A stretch of 6,255 nt of DNA from Thermaerobacter marianensis. Its GTDB lineage: Bacteria; Bacillota; Sulfobacillia; DYIH01. The DNA is taken from contig DYIH01000100.1 of assembly GCA_020723785.1 (NCBI GenBank), positions 1 through 6,255 on the forward strand. Direction: 5' to 3'. Made by a program: the position numbers and the translations under genes. The notes below the pieces were generated by a model. It searched no databases. It was not told where the DNA came from and saw only the letters and a list, made by a program, of their open reading frames with translations. Positions 1 through 5,066 of this stretch are shown piece after piece (positions within the stretch are counted from its first letter, which is position 1; the number at the start of each line of letters is the position of its first letter).

Positions 1-661
1 GGGCGTCGGCTCCGCCATCCACGCCGATGAGCACCGGCCGCTCGTCGCGGATGTACCCCCTGATGGCGCGCAGGTCTTTCTTGTAGTGACGGCCCCGCAC
101 GACGACCAGGGCGTGGCGGCCCGCCATGCGGCTTCGCAGCTCCGGCACCGCCATCGGCTGCAGAAAGCCGGCCGCTTCCTTTTCGGCATACTCCAGGGTA
201 TTGCGCAGGAATCGCCCCAGCACGGGAGCCAGGTTGCCGCGCAGACTGGCCATTCGGCCAGCCACCAGCGGCAGCGTCAGGCGGGAGCCTCGCGCCAGCA
301 CCGCCCCGTCCTTGAACACCAGGTCGTCCCGGATTTCCAACAGATCCCCTTCTTTGACCGTCTCCAGGAACTGCCGCCCCAGACCGTCCAGGACCGCCAC
401 GCCGGCCTCCAGCAGCCGCTCGGGTCCGGCGTTGGGGAAGCGGGCGCTGATGCTGGAACTGGCGTTGAGAACGGCCCGGACCCGGCGTTCCAGGAGCGCG
501 CAAGCAGCCACCTCGTCAAGATCCGGGTGATCGATGACAGCGATCTCACCGGGACGCAGGCGGCTGACGAGATGCTTGGTCAGTCGATCGACGCGGGCGC
601 GGCCCCGGACCGGACGGACGCCCGGCGGCTGCAACCTGCCCAGCGCCGGGAATGAAAACAT
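1..661 (-). CDS. steA: SteA-like protein with thiamin-pyrophosphokinase-like fold (partial, C-terminus outside window)
   Basis: The visible 220 codons start at ATG 661-659 and run off the left edge. An upstream GAGGTGG lies seven bases before the ATG, which supports this start. The order of segments matches the SteA family: an N-terminal 'GRARVDRLTKHLVSRL' stretch (residues 20-35), 'GEIAVIDHPDLDEVAA' (38-53), 'VLNASSSISARFPNAGP' (64-80), and the start of the pyrophosphokinase-like domain 'GRHALVVVRGRHYKKDLRAI' (181-200) followed by 'IGVDGGADA' (212-220). In Corynebacterium SteA is placed at the division septum with the membrane protein SteB, and related genes are common in Bacillota. The partner gene would lie further left, outside this window. 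The catalytic role of the pyrophosphokinase-like domain is not established. I see no convincing promoter in the 120 bases upstream. The family call is from recognition of these segments; the cellular role is inferred from the family. Confidence 0.85.
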   Translation of the reverse strand, partial: MFSFPALGRLQPPGVRPVRGRARVDRLTKHLVSRLRPGEIAVIDHPDLDEVAACALLERRVRAVLNASSSISARFPNAGPERLLEAGVAVLDGLGRQFLETVKEGDLLEIRDDLVFKDGAVLARGSRLTLPLVAGRMASLRGNLAPVLGRFLRNTLEYAEKEAAGFLQPMAVPELRSRMAGRHALVVVRGRHYKKDLRAIRGYIRDERPVLIGVDGGADA

Positions 662-780
662 GCCGGCACCACCTCAGCATGTAGTATGGGACGTGCGCCG
701 GGGAAAAAACCGCCTGTGAAGAGCCTGTCGCACAACCTGGGTCGCGGAGTGACCGGCGTGGCCGCCGAGCAGCGGCCGTA

Positions 781-1502
781 GGTGCCGGCCGCGACGCGTC
801 GCACCTGGTCCTGACCATCTGCCCGGAGACGGCCGTCCAGTACCGCAGGCGGGGAGTGCCGGCCGAGCACCTGGACTTCGCCTGCAACCCCCTCCTGCAT
901 CGCTCTGTACCCGGACGGCCGGAATACGCCTGCGACGTGGCCGTGGTCGGCAACGCCTACGCCGGCGCCCTTGAGGGGGTCGCTCGACAGGCGGTCGCCT
1001 TCCGCCACCAGGCCGTGCGGGTGCTCCTCCAGCCGCTCCTGAACCGCGGCTACCGGCTCGCGCTGTGGGGGACGGCTGGCCGGAACTGGCCCGCGCCATG
1101 GGTCTGTCCATCCCCCGCCAGGCCGTGCGCGGGCCGCTTCCCTACGAAGAGACGGCCGCCGTCTACAATTCCGCCGCCATCGTGCTCGGGCTGCAGAACA
1201 GCCCGCTGCACCTTACCCAGCTCACCTTCGACATCCTGGGTTCGGGCGGCTTCCTGCTGACCCTGAAGACCCCGGCCGTCGAACGGGTCTTCGCGCCCGG
1301 CCGGCACCTGGCCGTCACCGCCAGCGCCTGGGAAACGCCGGCCATCGTGGACCACTACCTCACCCGGCCGGACAAACGGCAGGCGATCGCCCGAGCCGGC
1401 CAACAGCTCGTCCACCAGAAGCATACCTACCGGGACCGGGCGGTACGGCTGCTGGCCCTGATCGGGCGAGCCTATCCCGCCATCCGGGTACGGCCGGCGT
1501 GA
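781..1502 (+). pseudogene. CgeB-family glycosyltransferase remnant, N-terminally truncated and frameshifted
   Basis: Two overlapping frames together read as the C-terminal two thirds of a CgeB-type (COG4641) glycosyltransferase. The first, from about 781, gives 'LVLTICPETAVQYRRRGVPA' and then 'CDVAVVGNAYA' up to 'GYRLALWG' near 1071. The second, from about 1068, gives 'GDGWPELARAMG', then 'GPLPYEETAAVYNSAAIVLG' and 'TFDILGSGGFLLTL', ending at TGA 1500-1502. The frame changes in the G run 1067-1071: six Gs instead of five would restore 'LWGDGW', so one G is missing. CgeB relatives normally carry well over 100 additional N-terminal residues, and no start with a ribosome binding site is visible in the correct frame. 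A 31-codon open stretch at 686-781, in a different frame, could be a scrap of the original 5' end, but this is weak. The gene converges on the peroxiredoxin, with six bases between the two stop codons. Loss of the N-terminal domain makes a functional product unlikely, although the single missing G alone could be a sequencing error. Confidence 0.75.
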
Positions 1503-1521
1503 ACGGGTCTAACGGATGGCG
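1478..1521. repeat. 9-bp inverted repeat spanning the convergent stop codons
   Basis: CGCCATCCG (1478-1486) and CGGATGGCG (1513-1521) are perfect inverted copies separated by 26 bases that contain both the TGA of the glycosyltransferase remnant and the TAG of the peroxiredoxin gene. The position suggests a transcript-end structure usable from both sides. There is no T run after either arm and the loop is long, so a classical intrinsic terminator is not shown. Confidence 0.3.
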
Positions 1522-1952
1522 TCCAGTGCCGCCAGCAGTTCCTCGGTGGACGGCATCCCCTGCTTCGCATATCGAACGATGCCCTGCTTGTCCACGATGA
1601 ACACCGACCGCTGGATGCTCATCCCGTTCTCCTTGAGGGCGCCGTAGGCCGCCGCCACCGACCGGTCGGCGTCCACGGCGATCGGAAACTCGAACCCGAA
1701 CTTCTCCGACCAGTTCTCGTGCGACTTGAGGCTGCCGGGGTTGACCCCCACCACGACGGCGTCCCGCCGGGCGTACTCCTCGGCCGCGTCCCGCGCGGCG
1801 CTGAGCTGCCTGTTTCAGCCGGGGGTGTTGTCCTTGGGGTAGAAGATGACGACGACGTTGTGCCGACCCCGCTGCGCCCCCAGGGAGAACGTCCCCACCC
1901 GAGTCGCCGGCAGGGTGAAGTCCGGCGCCTCGCTGCCGATGTCGATGGCCAC
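1509..1952 (-). CDS. Bcp/PrxQ-type peroxiredoxin with selenocysteine (in-frame TGA) at the peroxidatic position
   Basis: Peroxiredoxins reduce hydrogen peroxide and organic or lipid hydroperoxides in the cytoplasm through one reactive residue. This frame gives 147 residues, close to the usual Bcp length of about 150. It starts at GTG 1952-1950, seven bases after AGGAGGG, and ends at TAG 1511-1509. Residues 1-12 'VAIDIGSEAPDF' and 33-45 'VVVIFYPKDNTPG' are the standard Bcp opening and active-site strand. Pro39 and Thr43 fit the PxxxTxxC motif, and codon 46, where the catalytic Cys belongs, is TGA (1817-1815). Arg115 in 'QRSVFIVD' is the conserved active-site arginine. The Cys expected five residues later in many Bcp proteins is Ser51, and no other Cys occurs, so reduction must involve an outside thiol or another mechanism. 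A hairpin fitting a bacterial SECIS follows the TGA. Read without selenocysteine the gene splits, and only residues from about 67 onward would be called. It is last in a three-gene operon, 29 nt after the 77-aa gene. The alternative is a nonsense mutation or base error at this codon. Confidence 0.82.
1779..1805 (-). promoter_or_regulatory. Candidate bacterial SECIS hairpin for UGA recoding
   Basis: Fifteen nucleotides after the TGA, the transcript reads GCCGCG (1799-1794), loop CGGGA (1793-1789), CGCGGC (1788-1783): six perfect G-C pairs and a five-base loop. Three more pairs (CUC 1805-1803 with GAG 1781-1779) can form below an internal loop of three bases against one. The apical loop starts 22 nt after the UGA and has G as its second base. 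Known bacterial SECIS elements lie inside the coding region directly after the UGA, with the loop roughly 16-37 nt away and a G in its first two positions, where SelB binds. The geometry fits. In sequence this G+C-rich, a short hairpin alone is weak evidence; its value comes from its position. Confidence 0.6.
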
Positions 1953-1959
1953 CCACGAT

Positions 1960-1966
1960 CCCTCCT
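1960..1966 (-). promoter_or_regulatory. Ribosome binding site of the peroxiredoxin gene
   Basis: AGGAGGG lies seven bases before GTG 1952-1950. It fixes translation start upstream of the in-frame TGA and shows that the N-terminal half, including the active-site motif, is meant to be translated. Confidence 0.75.
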
Positions 1967-1981
1967 TTTGGGTCTGCGGGA

Positions 1982-2215
1982 TCAGGCCGGCCTGTCCGCC
2001 CGGACCCGCGCCAGGAAATCCCGCCAGATCGCCGTCGTCCCGTACATGGGGACGTGGTCCAACACCACCTGAAGCGCCCGGGCCGCCGGGCCGTCCGGAT
2101 CGGCTCGGATGCGCGCCGCCAGTTCACGCCAGTCGTCCACGGTCCCGCGCGCCAGGACGTCCTCCACGGCGGCCACCGTGTCCTCGTAGCCCTCCCGGAT
2201 GTGACGATGCCGCAT
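1982..2215 (-). CDS. Conserved-looking 77-aa protein of unknown function
   Basis: Translation starts at ATG 2215-2213, eight bases after GGGGAGG, and ends at TGA 1984-1982. The 77 residues are largely helical by composition and highly charged, with no Cys, no membrane segment and no signal peptide. Notable segments are 'DDWRELAARIRADPDGPAAR' (27-46) and 'VPMYGTTAIWRDFLARVRA' (55-73). I associate this arrangement (an acidic helix, a DP-x-GP turn, then 'MYGT..WR.FL') with small genes found next to AbiEii-like nucleotidyltransferase genes, where they might be partner or antitoxin proteins. That is memory of a pattern, not a demonstrated match. It sits 16 nt after the 137-aa gene and 29 nt before the peroxiredoxin, in the same direction, so the three are probably cotranscribed. 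A longer frame extending upstream to 2257 lacks a suitable ribosome binding site and overlaps the preceding gene. Confidence 0.7.
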   Translation of the reverse strand: MRHRHIREGYEDTVAAVEDVLARGTVDDWRELAARIRADPDGPAARALQVVLDHVPMYGTTAIWRDFLARVRADRPA

Positions 2216-2231
2216 CGCTTCCGCCTCCCCT

Positions 2232-2645
2232 TCACAAGCCCAGAATCTTTTCGGCAATCACCCGCGAAAACCGGACGCAATAGTCCTTGACCTGATCCCA
2301 GTCGTTCCAGGGCGGTTGTATCCCACGGTATTGACTCAGGTCGCATCCGTCCAGATCGTAAGGCCTGGGCTCCGCCAATTGTTTGCACAGTTGCCGGGTC
2401 ACCGTTTCCCCGTTGCCCTGGGGGTAGAGTTCGTACAGCGGACGAAGCGCATCGACCAGCCTTTCTCCGAGCTTTTCGGCCAGGGCGCAGAAGTCGACGT
2501 AATCGCGGGTCGCGTTCCGTGTAACCACCAACCAGGCCTTGACCCGCGCCATCTCGGCCAGGGTCGGGAGCCGCCGCAGCATCTCCGGGAACCGTTCCCG
2601 CAGCTCGGCCTCCAGCACCCGCCGCCACTCCCGGCGCTCGTCCAC
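2232..2645 (-). CDS. 137-aa protein resembling the C-terminal helical part of AbiEii-like nucleotidyltransferases
   Basis: The chosen start is GTG 2645-2643, seven bases after GGAGGT. The open frame continues further upstream to 3077, but that part is the antisense of another gene and contains no recognisable domain. The protein ends at TGA 2234-2232. Residues 31-60 'EMARVKAWLVVTRNATRDYV' plus 'DFCALAEKLG', then 'QLAEPRPYDL' (89-98) and 'LSQYRGIQPPWNDWDQV' (103-119), resemble the region that follows the catalytic domain in AbiEii/AbiGii-type nucleotidyltransferases, especially those of high-G+C bacteria. The nucleotidyltransferase domain itself, with its GS and DxD motifs, is absent, so a transferase activity is not expected from this protein alone. 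It is either a decayed remnant or a stand-alone version of the helical domain. It is first in an operon with the 77-aa gene and the selenocysteine peroxiredoxin. The reading frame is well supported; the family link is from recall and moderate at best. Confidence 0.7.
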   Translation of the reverse strand: MDERREWRRVLEAELRERFPEMLRRLPTLAEMARVKAWLVVTRNATRDYVDFCALAEKLGERLVDALRPLYELYPQGNGETVTRQLCKQLAEPRPYDLDGCDLSQYRGIQPPWNDWDQVKDYCVRFSRVIAEKILGL

Positions 2646-2693
2646 CCGGATCACCTCCCTGCCCGGTCGCTCCCGGCCTTTTCGCCCTGCTCC

Positions 2694-2723
2694 ATTGTAA
2701 CGGAGCCGCCGCCGCGAGGGCAA
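2694..2723 (-). promoter_or_regulatory. Candidate sigma-70-type promoter for the 137-aa / 77-aa / peroxiredoxin operon
   Basis: On the minus strand TTGCCC (2723-2718) and TACAAT (2699-2694) are separated by 18 bases. The -10 box matches the consensus at five of six positions and the -35 box at four of six. Transcription would begin near 2687, about 40 bases before the GTG start at 2645. This is one of the few AT-containing stretches in the intergenic region. No operator or stress-response box is recognisable. Confidence 0.5.
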
Positions 2724-2819
2724 AGATTCCAGCATAGGCCCGCCCCGGCCGCGGGAACCTGATGAACAGCCCGGCGATAGCGCGGAGTAAGCGCCGGCCG
2801 CCCGCGAGGAGGACACGCG

Positions 2820-3104
2820 ATGGTACGCAAGCCCGAACCGGTCAACCGCCCGGCCGCCCGCCCGCTGCCAGACCCCGAGGCCTGGCTCCGGCGGTCCAAG
2901 GACGCCACCCTGCCGATGCGCCACGCCTTCGCCAACCTGGCCTCGGCCTTCGATCCCTACGACGTCCCGCCCCACCTCTGGCAGCGCCTCTCGACCGCCT
3001 ACAGCGACATGCTCCGCCACGTCCTGGCCCAGCAGGGTTTGCTGCGGCCGGCGCCGGGGGACACGTCGGCGGGTCAAGCCGGTTTCCTACGCCCGAAAAA
3101 GTAG
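2820..3104 (+). CDS. 94-aa hypothetical protein
   Basis: The start is ATG 2820-2822, seven bases after GGAGG (2808-2812), and the stop is TAG 3102-3104. The first 20 residues are rich in Pro and Arg ('EPVNRPAARPLPDPEAWL'). The central part, 'LPMRHAFANLASAFDPYDVP' followed by 'PHLWQRLSTAYSDMLRHVLA' (residues 31-71), looks like two amphipathic helices, and the tail is a low-complexity Gly/Ala/Pro stretch. There is no Cys, membrane segment or signal peptide, and I recognise no family. Strong ribosome binding and good codon use support it as a real gene. It is divergent from the operon to its left across a 174-base gap, and is followed by an AT-rich palindrome and the phosphoribosyltransferase remnant. 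No clear promoter is visible in front of it. Nothing in the context gives a function. Confidence 0.6.
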   Translation: MVRKPEPVNRPAARPLPDPEAWLRRSKDATLPMRHAFANLASAFDPYDVPPHLWQRLSTAYSDMLRHVLAQQGLLRPAPGDTSAGQAGFLRPKK

Positions 3105-3125
3105 CGCCATGCCGACCACCACCAC

Positions 3126-3170
3126 AAAGGAATCTCCTTTATTCGGTCAAACCCTGTCTGGGTGAATAAT
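3126..3170. repeat. AT-rich palindromic segment between the 94-aa gene and the phosphoribosyltransferase remnant
   Basis: AAAGGA (3126-3131) and TCCTTT (3135-3140) form a perfect 6-bp inverted repeat around ATC. Directly after it, TTATTC (3139-3144) can pair with GAATAA (3164-3169), and ACCC (3151-3154) with GGGT (3160-3163), leaving a six-base bulge. The base composition contrasts sharply with the G+C-rich surroundings. It lies 22 bases after the stop of the 94-aa gene, so it may act in transcript ending, although no long T run follows. It also holds a possible -10 box, AATAAT (3165-3170), without a good -35 partner. Confidence 0.35.
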
Positions 3171-3510
3171 TCGCGCACCGCGCGGCCGGGCCGGCGCCGT
3201 CCTGGGCATCCCCCGCGGCGGCGTCGTGGTCGCGCGCCCGGTCGCCGAAGCCCTCGGCTGGCCCCTGGACGTCATCGTCGCCCGCAAGGTCGGCGCGCCC
3301 TTCAACCCCGAACTGGCCCTGGCCGCCGTCGCCCCCGGCGGCGTGCTGGTCATGAACGACGAACTGGCCCGCCGCCTGCGCCTGGCGCCCGACGACCTGG
3401 CGCCCCAGAAGGTGGTCGTGGTCGTCGACGACGGCATCGCCACCGGCCTTACCGTGTCCGCCGCCCTGCGGAGCCTCCGCCGCCAAGCCCCGGCTTCCGT
3501 CGTCCTGAGT
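3166..3510 (+). pseudogene. Phosphoribosyltransferase (COG1926-like) remnant lacking both ends and a middle segment
   Basis: The frame opens after TGA 3163-3165 and reads 'GAVLGIPRGGVVVARPVAEA', 'PLDVIVARKVGAPFNPELAL' and 'NDELARRLRLAPDDL', then 'VVVVVDDGIATGLTVSAALRSLRRQAP'. This is the order of the COG1926-type phosphoribosyltransferases, and VVVVVDDGIATG is the PRPP-binding loop. Three parts are missing. The 25-30 residues normally before 'VLGIPRGG', with a start codon and ribosome binding site, are absent. About 35 residues that usually separate 'DDL' from the PRPP loop are also gone, although the frame is kept. After 'RRQAP' the family sequence fades out near 3505, and the open frame continues only because it lies antisense to the lipoprotein gene. 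A 10-bp direct repeat, CCTGGCGCCC, occurs at 3381-3390 and 3396-3405, exactly at the internal junction. A working enzyme is unlikely, since the fold lacks its N-terminal and C-terminal parts. Confidence 0.75.
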
Positions 3511-3525
3511 GAACCCGACGCCGGA

Positions 3526-5046
3526 TCATTCCGCTCGCTCCGCCAGCCCGAAGAAAACGCTGCCGCCGTCCGCCGCCCAGCCCAGGGGGTAGGCCTTGCC
3601 GGCAGCCTCCTCCGGCAACGGCACCCGGGTGCGCTCCGCCGACGCCACGTCCCAGACGGCGTCGCCCAGCAACAGGCGGGAGCCGTCGGGCGACCAGTAG
3701 GCGCGATCCCAATACCCCTCGATCTTGAGCACCATCTCCCCGTCCGGCCGTACGACGCCGACGCCGTCCAGCCACAGGGCGTCGCCTTTCGGAGACCAGA
3801 GGCCGTCGGAGCAGGATAGCCCGACCCGCTGGGTCCGTCCTGTCGTGGAATCCAACACGTAGCACTCCAATGCGATTTTCTCAGGGTCCTGGCTCGTCTC
3901 GCGGTCATAAAGCAGGTACCGTCCGTCGGGCGACCACTCCAGAAGGCTGATAAACGGGCCGAACTCGGGATTCGTGTAGGGGCGCCCGACACCTGAAAAG
4001 ATTTTGAGCGATTGCTCATCGCCGTCGTAGATCACCAGATCGGCCGCGGTATCCTGGGGATTCTTCATTCGGAAGGCGGCGACGCGGCGGCCGTCACCCG
4101 TCACCCGGGGGACCAGGATCGTGCCGCCTCCCACAAGCGCCTCCAGCTTCTTCTTGTAATCGGCCACCACCCGGCCTTCCGCCGTGAGACGACTCACCCG
4201 GAACGGACCGTTGAACCACACCTCCCCCGAGCGGCCATCAAACCCGGCGCGAGCCTGCAGATCGATGATGCCCGTACCAACGACCCTGTTTCCTGATTTC
4301 ACGTCGTAGAGGTAGGGAATCCCTTCCCAGGAGTCGCTTGCGTGGCTGCCGATACGCCCGACGAGCACCGTTCCGCCGTCCGGGCTGACGGCCAGCGGCA
4401 GCAGCGGCTCGTCCAAATCCAGGACCTTTTGAGCCTCCCCTCCTGGTTGAAGGGGGACACGCCAGACCACGGCCCGCCCATGAACCACCGCGAGTCTGAA
4501 GGGTTCCATGACCATCAGCAGTCCATCGCGATCCCTGGCCTCAGCAACGGATAGGTTCAGATATCCGGAGCGATCCGCCGTCAATTCCGTGATCCGCAAC
4601 CGGGCCTCCGTCTCGCCTCGCCACTCCACCACCGCCTTGGTCCGGACACCTTCCGATGCCTGAAGGCCATTCAATAGAGCCGTCTCCATGGCCGGACGGT
4701 CCACCGGCCCGCTGAAACGAATCACCAAGGTCATCGGCCGGGGCGTGACAGCGGGAACGAGATAGGGCGCCAGCCGGATCCCCGGATCCCCGCTCACTTC
4801 GACCGTTACCTTGATTGGGCTGAGCCCCCCCGCCTGGCCGGAAACCGGTTCCGGCGTTGGCGGCGCGGACGCGGCGGCCGGTGCGGGCTGGATCGGCTTT
4901 GGAGTCGAGGCGGTCGCCTCGGGTCCAGGGGATGTCGGATGCCCATTTTCCGGTCGTCTCCTGCCGTCGTTGCGGCCGCAAGCCACCAGTATGACGGCTG
5001 CCGCGACCAGCAGGAGGATGATCGGCCCACCGGGGTTCGACCGCAT
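3526..5046 (-). CDS. Lipoprotein with Pro-rich linker, Ig-like region and C-terminal TolB/WD40-type beta-propeller
   Basis: This 506-residue gene runs from ATG 5046-5044 to TGA 3528-3526. Residues 8-22 are hydrophobic and end in the lipobox L20-V-A-C23, so the protein should be lipid-anchored on the outer face of the membrane. Residues 30-72 form a Pro/Ala/Thr/Ser-rich linker. Residues 75-190 include 'RPMTLVIRFSGPVDRPAMET', which resembles bacterial Ig-like domains of the SbsA type. From about 205 the sequence shows repeated beta-propeller blades with SPDG-type turns at 221, 372 and 452 and a variant SPKG at 418, for example 'LLEWSPDGRYLLYD' and 'AYWSPDGSRLLLGD'. No catalytic residues are evident; such proteins usually bind or scaffold. 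It begins 20 nt after the ileS stop, and the only ribosome binding site is a weak GGTGGGGTGA abutting the ATG, so it may depend on translation of ileS. It has fewer G+C-extreme codons than its neighbours but is intact. The specific role is unknown. Confidence 0.85.
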   Translation of the reverse strand: MRSNPGGPIILLLVAAAVILVACGRNDGRRRPENGHPTSPGPEATASTPKPIQPAPAAASAPPTPEPVSGQAGGLSPIKVTVEVSGDPGIRLAPYLVPAVTPRPMTLVIRFSGPVDRPAMETALLNGLQASEGVRTKAVVEWRGETEARLRITELTADRSGYLNLSVAEARDRDGLLMVMEPFRLAVVHGRAVVWRVPLQPGGEAQKVLDLDEPLLPLAVSPDGGTVLVGRIGSHASDSWEGIPYLYDVKSGNRVVGTGIIDLQARAGFDGRSGEVWFNGPFRVSRLTAEGRVVADYKKKLEALVGGGTILVPRVTGDGRRVAAFRMKNPQDTAADLVIYDGDEQSLKIFSGVGRPYTNPEFGPFISLLEWSPDGRYLLYDRETSQDPEKIALECYVLDSTTGRTQRVGLSCSDGLWSPKGDALWLDGVGVVRPDGEMVLKIEGYWDRAYWSPDGSRLLLGDAVWDVASAERTRVPLPEEAAGKAYPLGWAADGGSVFFGLAERAE

Positions 5047-5066
5047 TCACCCCACCCCCACCGTTT

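Noticed and set aside
86..655. Plus-strand open frame of 189 codons over the SteA-like gene
   Set aside because: It is antisense to a recognisable coding frame, and its protein is low-complexity His/Gln/Arg/Ala-rich.
681..720. Promoter for the SteA-like gene
   Set aside because: CATACT could serve as a -10 box, but no -35 match lies at a 16-18 base distance.
1509..1754. Short peroxiredoxin fragment beginning 'MVGVNPGSLKSH' as a stand-alone gene
   Set aside because: The start lacks a ribosome binding site and would omit the active site. The frame continues upstream through the TGA to a well-placed GTG with family sequence throughout.
1360..2628. Minus-strand open frame of 422 codons running through the operon
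   Set aside because: It is a shifted frame over the 137-aa, 77-aa and peroxiredoxin genes. Its composition is Arg/Gly/Ala-rich, while the genuine frames each have ribosome binding sites and family features.
2646..3077. N-terminal extension of the 137-aa protein carrying the missing nucleotidyltransferase domain
   Set aside because: The extension has no GS or DxD motif and lies largely antisense to the 94-aa gene; GTG 2645 has a good ribosome binding site.
3147..4019. Minus-strand open frame of 290 codons across the phosphoribosyltransferase remnant and the lipoprotein 3' end
   Set aside because: It is an Arg/Thr/Ser-rich shadow frame crossing two genes in unrelated frames.
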